Shown: positions 7,409 through 14,034 of the stretch, piece by piece | Numbering within the stretch: the first letter of the stretch is position 1 | How the letters are laid out: the number at the start of each line of letters is the position of its first letter | Assembly (NCBI GenBank): GCA_947166705.1 | Contig: CAMVFE010000024.1 | Location: forward strand, 1 to 33,625 | Direction: 5' to 3' | DNA from: an uncultured Clostridia bacterium | Lineage (GTDB): Bacteria; Bacillota; Clostridia; Christensenellales; Aristaeellaceae | DNA length: 33,625 nt | The notes under the pieces: model-generated | The model's input: only the letters and a program-made list of their open reading frames with translations | The model's database searches: none | Told to the model about the DNA's origin: nothing | Translations under genes and position numbers: made by a program

Positions 7409-8495
7409 AATCGAACATCTGAAAAAAGAGTATTCCAACGTCACACCCCTGAAGGATATCAGTACGGAGATCCATGACGGCGATGTGATCTGCGTCATCG
7501 GGCCTTCCGGCACCGGTAAGAGTACGCTTTTGCGCTGTATCAACCAGCTTGAAAAGCCGACCTCCGGGAAGATCTGGGTGGACGGAGTGGAAATCACCGA
7601 CCCCGGATGCGATATAAACAAAGTGCGCCTGAAGATGGGCATGGTGTTCCAGCACTTTAATCTTTTCGGCCATAAAACGGTGATTGAGAACATCATGATG
7701 GCTCCCATGGACCTGCTGGGGAAGCCGAAACAGGAAGCCTACGATACCGGAATGAGGCTGCTGCGCACAGTGGGTCTGGCGGAAAAAGCGATGAACTACC
7801 CCGACGAGCTTTCCGGCGGCCAGAAACAGCGCATTGCCATTGCCCGCACCCTTGCCATGGATCCGGAAGTTATTTTGCTGGACGAGCCCACCAGCGCGCT
7901 TGATCCCACCATGGTGGGAGAAGTGCAGGCTGTTATCCGGGAACTGGCAAAAACCGGCAAAACCATGATGACTGTCACCCATGAGATGAACTTTGCCCGG
8001 GCCATCTCAAACCGGGTGTTCTATATGGATGAGGGCGTCATTTACGAGGAGGGCACGCCGGAACAGATTTTTGATCATCCCCAGAGGGAAAAAACCCGCC
8101 GGTTTGTCAACCGACTGAAGGTGCTGGAGCTGACGATTGAAAGCCGGGACTATGATTTCCTGGGCATGGCCGGAGAGATCGCGCAATACTGCAATAAGAG
8201 CCAGATTACACCCGTCCTGACGAACCGTATTCAGCTGGCCTTCGAGGAAAGCGTGAACCGACTGCTTATTCCTTCACTGAAAAACCCGCGAATCCAGGCT
8301 GTTGTTGAATACTCCGAGGAAGCAGAGAGCGCGGTATGGACGATCCGCTACGGCGGCCCCCGCTTTGACGCGCTGAAATCGGCGGACGACCTGGCTCTTT
8401 CGGTGCTGAAGGGCACGACTGAGGAAATGGCTTATTCGTGGACGGAAAACAATGAACTGCAAAACCAGCTGGTGGTGAAGATCAGAAACGCATAG
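7401..8495 (+). CDS. Polar amino acid ABC importer ATPase with C-terminal GHKL-like domain
   Basis: Residues 1-240 are a GlnQ/HisP-type ABC ATPase with Walker A GPSGTGKST (34-42), Q-loop Gln84, signature LSGGQ (137-141), Walker B VILLDE (157-162) and switch His194. It powers the permease encoded by the overlapping upstream gene. The family normally ends near residue 245, but this protein continues to 364. The extension resembles a SpoIIAB/RsbW-type histidine-kinase-like ATPase domain. It has an N-box-like FEESVNRLL (281-289, E-x3-N), a G1-like segment IRYGGPRFD (315-323) in which the usual Asp is Tyr, and a final strand NQLVVKI. The glycines of the nucleotide-binding boxes are largely lost, so it may be a regulatory pseudo-ATPase. 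No GTG or TTG start is needed; ATG at 7401 is translationally coupled. Confidence 0.9.
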   Translation: MIKIEHLKKEYSNVTPLKDISTEIHDGDVICVIGPSGTGKSTLLRCINQLEKPTSGKIWVDGVEITDPGCDINKVRLKMGMVFQHFNLFGHKTVIENIMMAPMDLLGKPKQEAYDTGMRLLRTVGLAEKAMNYPDELSGGQKQRIAIARTLAMDPEVILLDEPTSALDPTMVGEVQAVIRELAKTGKTMMTVTHEMNFARAISNRVFYMDEGVIYEEGTPEQIFDHPQREKTRRFVNRLKVLELTIESRDYDFLGMAGEIAQYCNKSQITPVLTNRIQLAFEESVNRLLIPSLKNPRIQAVVEYSEEAESAVWTIRYGGPRFDALKSADDLALSVLKGTTEEMAYSWTENNELQNQLVVKIRNA

Positions 8496-8586
8496 GACAA
8501 CTTATCCCGAACAAGGACAATGTCCCGAAGGTTATGGAATACTGCAGAAAAAGACAGATGTGATGGAATAATGATCATGTTTTTCA

Positions 8587-8641
8587 GCCTGCATGCAGGC
8601 GGATCCGGCAGAAGCAACAGACAGTTGCTTGCGCCGGATCC
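8587..8641. repeat. Strong inverted repeats after the importer operon
   Basis: A perfect 14-bp palindrome GCCTGCATGCAGGC (8587-8600) is directly followed by a hairpin (8601-8641). The hairpin has an outer stem GGATCCGGC/GCCGGATCC and an inner stem AAGCAAC/GTTGCTT around loop AGACA. No T run follows on the plus strand, so this is either an mRNA 3'-end structure or a protein-binding site, not a canonical terminator. Confidence 0.6.
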
Positions 8642-8690
8642 CTGCGCGGTTTATGATGTGGCTGAAAACAAACGACAGGGGGATTGAACC

Positions 8691-9137
8691 ATGGCAATGC
8701 GTGAGTTATTGAAGGATCTCAGGGAAAAGCATCATCTGACCCAGGAGGAACTGGCAAAGCGGGTGCTGGTGACGCGGCAGGCTGTCAGCCGGTGGGAGAC
8801 CGGAGAAACCCAGCCGAATATGGAAACACTGAAGCTGCTGAGCCGGGAATATAACGTATCGATCAATACCCTGCTGGGTTCCCCGAGACAGCTGTTCTGC
8901 CAGTGCTGCGGGATGCCGTTGAACGAAGATGAAAATATCAGCAGAGAACCGGACGGCTTCTTCAATGAGGATTACTGCAAATGGTGTTACGCTGATGGAA
9001 AGTATGCATACCCGACGAAGGACGCGCTGCTTGATTTCCTGATTGAGCACATGCCGAACCCCGAAGGACTGGATGTTGAAGAAAGACGCAGGCAGTATGA
9101 TGCATGGCTGTCAGAGCTAAAACACTGGAAACAATGA
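8691..9137 (+). CDS. XRE-family regulator with C-terminal zinc-ribbon
   Basis: The 148-residue protein has an N-terminal helix-turn-helix of the Cro/C1 type (residues 4-60, containing LTQEELAKRVLVTRQAVSRW). It is followed by a putative zinc ribbon, with CQCCGMPL around residue 66 and YCKWCYADG near 98 supplying two CxxC knuckles. A helical C-terminal tail follows. This matches the putative zinc-ribbon family that is often fused to XRE domains in Firmicutes. The start at 8691 follows AGGGGGA at a spacing of about eight bases; an in-frame ATG two codons later is a minor alternative. The ligand and targets are unknown. It lies in the same AT-richer block as the amino acid importer and may regulate it, but no operator was identified. 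Confidence 0.85.
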   Translation: MAMRELLKDLREKHHLTQEELAKRVLVTRQAVSRWETGETQPNMETLKLLSREYNVSINTLLGSPRQLFCQCCGMPLNEDENISREPDGFFNEDYCKWCYADGKYAYPTKDALLDFLIEHMPNPEGLDVEERRRQYDAWLSELKHWKQ

Positions 9138-9153
9138 GAAGAAGGCTGATGGA

Positions 9154-9178
9154 CCCGGCCACCATGACGGTGGCCGGG
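9154..9178 (+). terminator. Probable terminator hairpin after the XRE/zinc-ribbon gene
   Basis: A perfect 10-bp stem CCCGGCCACC/GGTGGCCGGG has a 5-base loop (ATGAC). Only a short TT-rich stretch (CTTAATTC) follows, so termination strength is uncertain. Confidence 0.5.
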
Positions 9179-9265
9179 CTTAATTCATCAGGTCGTTTTA
9201 CTTTGCTATATACCCCAGGATGGCGGAGAAAAAAACCTATGGATCGATTTGTTCTGACGGGTACA

Positions 9266-9291
9266 GAAGGTACAGAAGGAAAACAGGGACG
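9266..9291. repeat. 26-bp dispersed repeat, copy B
   Basis: This copy is identical over 26 bp to 4878-4903. Directly before it the unit GTACAGAAG occurs once more (9261-9269), giving a short local tandem. It lies just upstream of the promoter of the XRE-cupin gene. Confidence 0.8.
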
Positions 9292-9295
9292 CCGA

Positions 9296-9324
9296 TTGCA
9301 TTTCAAAATAAATCATGATAAGAT
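9296..9324 (+). promoter_or_regulatory. Promoter of the XRE-cupin/acyl-CoA ligase operon
   Basis: TTGCAT (9296-9301) and TAAGAT (9319-9324) are 17 bases apart, with TGA directly before the -10 (extended -10). Confidence 0.6.
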
Positions 9325-9402
9325 ACGCGAAACACCCCGGGAGAGCGGGAAAGAGTACAGCGCGGACCGGCGGCCGCGGGGCTGCCGGGATGGAGGATGA
9401 AG

Positions 9403-9969
9403 ATGAACCAGATTCAGATGATCGCCATGCGGATCGTTGATCTGCGGGAAATTCTGGGCATGAGCCAGGAGGAGGTCGCCGGGAAGAGCCAGATCCCCCT
9501 GGAGAATTATATCGCCTACGAGAAGGGGGAGACGGATTTTTCCTTCTCCAACCTTTTCAACATCGCCGAAACGCTGGGCGTGGATATCTCGGACCTGCTG
9601 ACGGGGGAAAGCCCGAAGCTGCGGGGCTATATCCTCACCCGGAACGGAAAGGGCCTGGCGTTCGACCGGCGGAAGCAGTACCATTATCAGCATCTTGCCT
9701 ACAATTTTTCCCACAAGCTGGCGGAGCCCTTCATCGTGACGGTGGAGAAGGACCAGCCGGGCGTGGAAAAACAGGCCCACAGCCACGAAGGCCAGGAGTT
9801 TGACTATGTGCTGGAGGGCTATCTGCGAATTATACTGGGAGGAAACGAGCTGCTGCTGGCCCCCGGGGACAGCGTGTACTACGATTCCTCCCTGCCCCAT
9901 GTGATGTATGCTCCGGAATCCGACTGCCGGTTTATCGCGGTCGTGATCAAGGCCGGAACAAAAGACTGA
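9403..9969 (+). CDS. XRE-family transcriptional regulator with cupin domain
   Basis: This 188-residue protein has a Cro/C1-type helix-turn-helix (about residues 8-65, including MSQEEVAGKSQIPLENYIAY). A C-terminal cupin barrel (about 100-185) carries the metal-binding motif HSHEGQE (HxHx3E) and a second-motif His in SLPHVMYA. Such proteins sense a small molecule or metal through the cupin and control an adjacent metabolic operon. GGAGG (9392-9396) is six bases from ATG 9403 and directly abuts an ATG at 9397, so 9403 is preferred. The acyl-CoA ligase gene follows after a 51-base gap containing a short hairpin, suggesting an operon in which this protein controls the ligase. The inducer is unknown. 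Confidence 0.88.
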   Translation: MNQIQMIAMRIVDLREILGMSQEEVAGKSQIPLENYIAYEKGETDFSFSNLFNIAETLGVDISDLLTGESPKLRGYILTRNGKGLAFDRRKQYHYQHLAYNFSHKLAEPFIVTVEKDQPGVEKQAHSHEGQEFDYVLEGYLRIILGGNELLLAPGDSVYYDSSLPHVMYAPESDCRFIAVVIKAGTKD

Positions 9970-9971
9970 GG

Positions 9972-9989
9972 GGAAGCGCGTGCGCTTCC
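9972..9989 (+). other. Intercistronic hairpin
   Basis: The self-complementary sequence GGAAGCGCGTGCGCTTCC lies between the XRE-cupin and ligase genes. It has no T run. It may affect mRNA stability between the two cistrons. Confidence 0.4.
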
Positions 9990-10020
9990 GGAAACAATTC
10001 GCAGAAAGAGGGAATGACGG

Positions 10021-11694
10021 ATGGAGCCGCTCTACCGTGAATATCTGGATATAGACGGGGATTTCCTGAATTATGACGATTTCAACAAGAACTTCCGCCT
10101 GAAGAAGGTGCGGGGGTTCAACTTTGCCTACGACGTGGTGGACCGCTACGGCCGGGAGGATCCGGAGCGCCCCGCGCTGCTGTGGACGGATCCGGAGGGG
10201 GATGTGGTCAGGTACGATTTCCGACGGATGATGCTGGACAGCAACCGGGCCGCCAACTATTTCCACTCCCTGGGCGTCCGGAAGGGCGACGCGGTGATGC
10301 TCATCCTGAAGCGGCATCATGAATTCTGGCCGGTGCTGATGGGGCTGCACAAGATCGGCGCCATCGCCGTGCCCGCGACCCATCTGCTGACGGCGAAGGA
10401 TATCCGCTACCGGGTGCAGAGCGCGGGAATCAGCGTGATCGTGACCACGGAGCACACCTCCGTGGTGGCGGACGCGGTGCTGGAGGCCGCGCCGGACTGC
10501 CCGACGCTGAAACACCTGGTCCTGGTGCGGTCGGAGCGGGAAGGCTTCGAGAGCTTCGACCGGGGCTTCGCCGCCGCCTCTGACGTGTGGGAAAAGCCGG
10601 AGGGGGACGCGTATCCCTGCGACCGGGATATCATGCTGGTGTATTTTACCTCCGGAACCACCGGGCAGCCCAAGATGGTGGCGCACGATTTCTTCTATCC
10701 CCTGGGGCATATCCTGACGGGGGTCTACTGGCTGCAGTGCGAGGACGGCGGGCTGCATCTGACGGTGTCCGAAACCGGATGGGCCAAGTCCGTCTGGGGC
10801 AAGCTCTACGGCCAGTGGCTGGCGGGAAGCTGCGTCTTCGTCTACGATTTCGACAAGTTCAGGGGCGCGGAGATTTTGGCCATGATCGAGAAGTTCGGGA
10901 TCACGACCTACTGCTCTCCGCCCACCATGTACCGCTTTATCCTGCAGGAGGACCTGAGCCGCTACGACCTGAGCAGCCTGAGGCACTGCTCCGTGGCCGG
11001 GGAGCCGCTGAGCCCTGAGATCGCCGAGGACTGGAAGCGGCAGACGGGGATCGAGCTGCATGAATGCTTCGGGCAGACGGAGCTGGTGCCGACGCTGGTG
11101 ACCTTCCCCTGGGTCAAACCGGTGCCGGGGAGCATGGGCAAGCCGGCCCCCCTGTTCGACGTGGATATCGTGGACGCGGAGGGGAACAGCTGCCCGGCCG
11201 GAACGACGGGGGAAATCGTGATCCGGATCCACCACGGAAAGCCCTACGGCATGTTCGCGGGCTATTACCGGAACCCGGAGATGACGGCGGAGGCCCTCTC
11301 CGGAAACCTGTACCACACCTGCGACCTGGCGTGGAAGGATGAATGGGGATACTACTGGTACGTCGGCCGCGCGGACGACGTCATCAAGTCCAGCGGCTAC
11401 CGGATCGGCCCCTTCGAGGTGGAGAGCGCGCTGCTGGAGCATCCGGCGGTGCTGGAGTGCGCCATCACGGGCGTGCCGGACCCGCTCCGGGGCCAGATCG
11501 TCAAGGCGACGGTGGTGCTCAAGCCCGGATACGAGGCCTCCGACGCCATGGTGAAGGAACTGCAGGACCATGTGAAGCATCTGACCGCTCCCTACAAGTA
11601 CCCGCGGCGGGTCGAGTTTGTCGCGGAGCTGCCCAAGACGATCTCCGGCAAGGTGCGCCGGTTCGAAATCCGCAGCAGGGACAGCCGGAACTGA
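10021..11694 (+). CDS. AMP-forming acyl-CoA synthetase (acetyl-CoA synthetase-like)
   Basis: This 557-residue member of the adenylate-forming (ANL) superfamily activates a carboxylic acid with ATP to an acyl-adenylate and transfers it to CoA. The ATP-binding loop YFTSGTTGQPKMV lies near residue 210. The ECFGQTE motif is near 350, the hinge region YVGRADDVIKSSGYRIGP near 450 and the catalytic Lys motif PKTISGKVRR near the C-terminus. The ADDVIKSSGYRIGPFEVE hinge and the WAK segment resemble medium-chain acyl-CoA and acetyl-CoA synthetases, but chain-length preference cannot be assigned by eye. It is probably cytoplasmic. It follows an XRE-cupin gene, a pairing that suggests substrate-responsive control. 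AGAGGGA precedes the start codon. Confidence 0.9.
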   Translation: MEPLYREYLDIDGDFLNYDDFNKNFRLKKVRGFNFAYDVVDRYGREDPERPALLWTDPEGDVVRYDFRRMMLDSNRAANYFHSLGVRKGDAVMLILKRHHEFWPVLMGLHKIGAIAVPATHLLTAKDIRYRVQSAGISVIVTTEHTSVVADAVLEAAPDCPTLKHLVLVRSEREGFESFDRGFAAASDVWEKPEGDAYPCDRDIMLVYFTSGTTGQPKMVAHDFFYPLGHILTGVYWLQCEDGGLHLTVSETGWAKSVWGKLYGQWLAGSCVFVYDFDKFRGAEILAMIEKFGITTYCSPPTMYRFILQEDLSRYDLSSLRHCSVAGEPLSPEIAEDWKRQTGIELHECFGQTELVPTLVTFPWVKPVPGSMGKPAPLFDVDIVDAEGNSCPAGTTGEIVIRIHHGKPYGMFAGYYRNPEMTAEALSGNLYHTCDLAWKDEWGYYWYVGRADDVIKSSGYRIGPFEVESALLEHPAVLECAITGVPDPLRGQIVKATVVLKPGYEASDAMVKELQDHVKHLTAPYKYPRRVEFVAELPKTISGKVRRFEIRSRDSRN

Positions 11695-11709
11695 GGCGGA
11701 AGCTGCGCC

Positions 11710-12462
11710 ATGATACAGACGGAAAATACGGCGATCGTGCTGAGGCACGTGGATTACCGGGACAACGACCGGATGGTGACGCTCTTCAGCCCCTCGCGGG
11801 GGCGGATCGACGCGGTCATCCGGAACTGCAGGAAACCCAGATCCCACAACCTGAACGCCGGGGAGCTTTTCGCGCTGGGGGACTACATGCTGTATGAGTC
11901 CGGCGGCCGAACGACCGTGACCTCCGTGCGGCTGACGGAGACCTTCTACACCCTGCGGGAAAACTATGAGCGGCTGACCTGCGGGACCTACCTGCTGAGC
12001 GTGACGGAGGCGGTGGTGGAGCCGGAGCAGGAGCGGCAGGAGCTCTTCATGCTGCTGCTGCACACCCTCAGCCGCCTGGCCTTCTCCGACCAGCCCTGGC
12101 GCCCGCTGCTGGCGGGGTTCCTGCTGCATTTCGCGGCCGCGGAGGGCTTCAAGCCGAGGCTGAACCACTGCGTCGCCTGCGGGCGGAGCCTGGAGGAGGG
12201 CCCCTTCTTCTTCGACCTGGAGGAGGGCGGCGTGCTCTGCGCGGCGTGCCGGGAGGCCAAAAGGCAGTCCGGGGAGCCCGGGGAGAAGGACCGGGTAAGC
12301 CTGGCGCCGCAGCAGCTGCGGTGGATGCGGGAAGCCCTGGGCCGCGGTTCCGCGGCCTGGCTGGACACGCCGGAGAGCTATGCCCCCCTGCCGCTTCTGC
12401 GGAGGTATGTGGAGGGCCGGCTGGGACGGCGGATCCGCAGCGCGGCCCTGCTGCCGGAATGA
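11710..12462 (+). CDS. recO: DNA repair protein RecO
   Basis: This 250-residue protein matches RecO, which anneals single strands and helps RecR load RecA onto SSB-coated DNA. The N-terminal OB fold (about residues 1-80) contains TENTAIVLRHVDYRDNDRMVTLFS. The helical C-terminal part holds the zinc-binding pairs CVACGR and CAACR near residues 157-180, as in RecO of many Bacteria. The start codon is 15 bases after the ligase gene with a weak GAGGCGG site, so it may be cotranscribed with it. The role fits the nearby ssb gene, although an own promoter separates the rpsF-ssb-rpsR operon. Confidence 0.92.
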   Translation: MIQTENTAIVLRHVDYRDNDRMVTLFSPSRGRIDAVIRNCRKPRSHNLNAGELFALGDYMLYESGGRTTVTSVRLTETFYTLRENYERLTCGTYLLSVTEAVVEPEQERQELFMLLLHTLSRLAFSDQPWRPLLAGFLLHFAAAEGFKPRLNHCVACGRSLEEGPFFFDLEEGGVLCAACREAKRQSGEPGEKDRVSLAPQQLRWMREALGRGSAAWLDTPESYAPLPLLRRYVEGRLGRRIRSAALLPE

Positions 12463-12572
12463 GGCGGGGACCGCGGGGAACCGCGGAGCCGGAGGACGGG
12501 CAGGACGGCGGAAAAAGCCGGATAACCTCAAAAAAGCCGCAAAAAAGTCCGCGGAAAGCCGGAAATCAGGGC

Positions 12573-12601
12573 TTGCAATGGACGGAACAATCTGCTATAA
12601 T
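12573..12601 (+). promoter_or_regulatory. Promoter of rpsF-ssb-rpsR
   Basis: TTGCAA (12573-12578), a 17-base spacer and a perfect TATAAT (12596-12601), preceded by TGC (extended -10). This is one of the strongest promoters in the window, in keeping with a ribosomal protein operon. Confidence 0.85.
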
Positions 12602-12609
12602 TCTTGATT

Positions 12610-12650
12610 GGCACATCCTTGCGCTGCAGGATAAGCAGCGCCATATGTCC
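12610..12650 (+). ncRNA. Candidate S6:S18 autoregulatory leader structure
   Basis: The short leader can fold into an outer stem, GG-ACAT pairing with ATGT-CC (12610-12616 with 12645-12650, one bulged C). An asymmetric internal loop (CCTT opposite CAT) separates it from a perfect inner stem GCGCTGC/GCAGCGC around loop AGGATAA. The 3' side runs into a CCG trinucleotide (12649-12651) just before the ribosome site. S6:S18-binding leaders with a CCG box are known before rpsF in many Bacteria. The match is by position and shape only, not by covariance model. Confidence 0.45.
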
Positions 12651-12666
12651 GTGAGGAGGTGAAAGA

Positions 12667-13074
12667 ATGATGAACAGGTATGAAATGATCTACATCATCG
12701 ACACGGGGCTCGAGGAGACCGCCCGCAAGGAACTGATTGAAAAGGTTTCCGGGCTGATTACCGCGAACGGTGGTGAGATCGAGAAGGTCGACGAGACCTG
12801 GGGAAAACGCCGCCTGGCCTACGCGATCGACTACAAGACCGAGGGCTGGTACGTTCTGGTGAACTTCAAGGCCCCTGCCGAACTGCCCCGCGAGCTCGAG
12901 CGCAACCTGCAGATTAACGAAAACGTGCTGCGTTATCTGGTGGTGAAGCTGGAGGAGAAGCGCTCCGCAGTGAAGCCGCGCCCCGTGCGCCCGGCCGCTC
13001 CCGCCGAGGAAGCCGCCCCTGCCGAGGCTGCCGCTCCCGCCGAGGAAGCCGCTCCGGCCGCCGAAGCTGAATAA
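12667..13074 (+). CDS. rpsF: 30S ribosomal protein S6 with Ala/Glu-rich extension
   Basis: Residues 1-96 are ribosomal protein S6, which binds 16S rRNA together with S18 in the platform of the 30S subunit. Recognisable parts are MMNRYEMIYIID at the start, WGKRRLAYAIDYKTEGWYVLV and the family end NENVLRYLVVKLEEK. The remaining 38 residues are a low-complexity tail built from Pro-Ala-Glu-Glu-Ala-Ala units, made by repeated GCCGAGGAAGCC-like DNA. S6 of most Bacteria lacks so long a tail, although Glu-rich tails are known in other lineages (E. coli S6 is glutamylated at its C-terminus). AGGAGGTGA lies seven bases before ATG 12667. It is the first gene of the rpsF-ssb-rpsR operon. Confidence 0.95.
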   Translation: MMNRYEMIYIIDTGLEETARKELIEKVSGLITANGGEIEKVDETWGKRRLAYAIDYKTEGWYVLVNFKAPAELPRELERNLQINENVLRYLVVKLEEKRSAVKPRPVRPAAPAEEAAPAEAAAPAEEAAPAAEAE

Positions 13075-13092
13075 GCGGAAGGGGAGAGGAAG

Positions 13093-13527
13093 ATGAACAG
13101 GCTGACAATTATCGGGAATCTGACCCGCGATCCGGAACAGCGGACCACCCCCTCCGGGGCGACCGTCTGCTCCTTTACGGTGGCGGTGAACCGCCGCGGA
13201 CGCCGCGACGCCCAGGCCGGCCAGCCGGAGGCGGATTTCTTCCGTGTTTCCGCCTGGAACCAGCTGGGCGACAACTGCGCGCGCTATCTGGCCAAGGGCC
13301 GGAAGGTGGCCGTTGTGGGCCCCGTGAGCGTGCATACCTATCAGGGCAGCGACGGACAGACGCGCGCTTCCCTGGAAGTGATGGCGAACGATGTTGAGTT
13401 CCTGTCTTCCCGGAGCGAGATGGAAGGCGACGGCGGCTATGCCGCGCCCGCCGCTTCGTCCGCGCCTGCCGCGGAGACCCCGTCCGCCGGTTTTACCGCT
13501 GTGGAAACCGACGAACTGCCCTTTTAA
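13093..13527 (+). CDS. ssb: Single-stranded DNA-binding protein
   Basis: The 144-residue protein has the SSB OB fold in its first 105 residues (MNRLTIIGNLTRDPEQR, then ADFFRVSAWNQLGDNCARYLAKGRKVAVVG). An Ala/Gly/Pro-rich disordered linker follows, and the tail ends DELPF. This acidic, Phe-ending tip is the docking peptide for repair and replication proteins, RecO among them. It forms homotetramers in other Bacteria. The gene lies 18 bases after rpsF and 23 bases before rpsR, the usual order in Firmicutes. GGGGAGAGGA serves as the ribosome site. Confidence 0.96.
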   Translation: MNRLTIIGNLTRDPEQRTTPSGATVCSFTVAVNRRGRRDAQAGQPEADFFRVSAWNQLGDNCARYLAKGRKVAVVGPVSVHTYQGSDGQTRASLEVMANDVEFLSSRSEMEGDGGYAAPAASSAPAAETPSAGFTAVETDELPF

Positions 13528-13550
13528 CGAAATAAGGAGGTACAAGCCCC

Positions 13551-13808
13551 ATGTCTGAAGATCGTGGAGAAAGAAGGCCCCGCCCCCGCGGAGGACGCCG
13601 TCCCCGCCGGAAGGTCTGCGCTTTCTGCGTGGATAAGATCGAGTACATCGATTACAAGGATATCAACCGTCTGCGCCGCTTCACCAATGAGCGCGGCAAG
13701 ATCCTGCCCCGCCGGATGAGCGGCAACTGCGCGAAACATCAGCGCCAGCTGAGTGAGGCCATCAAGCGCGCCCGTGCCATCGCCCTGATGCCCTACACCG
13801 TGGATTGA
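13551..13808 (+). CDS. rpsR: 30S ribosomal protein S18
   Basis: This 85-residue protein is ribosomal protein S18, which pairs with S6 on 16S rRNA. The N-terminal Arg/Pro/Gly-rich extension is followed by the conserved core containing [18 protein letters not shown] and [17 protein letters not shown]. The CxxC pair together with NCAKH makes this the Cys-containing (zinc-binding) form of S18. AAGGAGGT precedes the start codon. A strong terminator follows, closing the operon. Confidence 0.96.
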   Translation: MSEDRGERRPRPRGGRRPRRKVCAFCVDKIEYIDYKDINRLRRFTNERGKILPRRMSGNCAKHQRQLSEAIKRARAIALMPYTVD

Positions 13809-13822
13809 TCCGATACCGCACT

Positions 13823-13850
13823 GCCGGAGCCTTCAGCTCCGGCGGTTTTT
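13823..13850 (+). terminator. Terminator of rpsF-ssb-rpsR
   Basis: Perfect stem GCCGGAGC/GCTCCGGC with loop CTTCA (13823-13843), followed by GG and TTTTT (13846-13850). A second hairpin without a T run, CGCGGGCG/CGCCCGCG, follows at 13858-13882. Confidence 0.9.
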
Positions 13851-13942
13851 CTTTGCCCGCGGGCGCCTGGAAACCGCCCGCGAGGCGGCCGGAAGCGCCC
13901 GGGGAAAGGCAACAGACGGAGCAAAAAAACAACAGATAAGTA

Positions 13943-13971
13943 TTGACAAAATGGGAAGGATGGCATAGAAT
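13943..13971 (+). promoter_or_regulatory. Promoter of chvE-mmsA-mmsB
   Basis: A consensus TTGACA (13943-13948), a 17-base spacer and TAGAAT (13966-13971). This is a strong SigA-type promoter 63 bases before the chvE start codon. No clear catabolite (cre) box was recognised. Confidence 0.85.
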
Positions 13972-14034
13972 TCTTCCATCCGATTGCGGAGGAACGTCCG
14001 CAAAAAAAATAAGGAAAAAGGAGAGTGCATACCC

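Noticed and set aside
12471-12486. CCGCGG/CCGCGG hairpin after recO as a terminator
   Set aside because: The stem is only six pairs and no T run follows.
9313-12531. A 1072-codon open frame on the minus strand
   Set aside because: It lies opposite the XRE-cupin, acyl-CoA ligase and recO genes, all of which have clear motifs and ribosome sites. The frame has no family signature.
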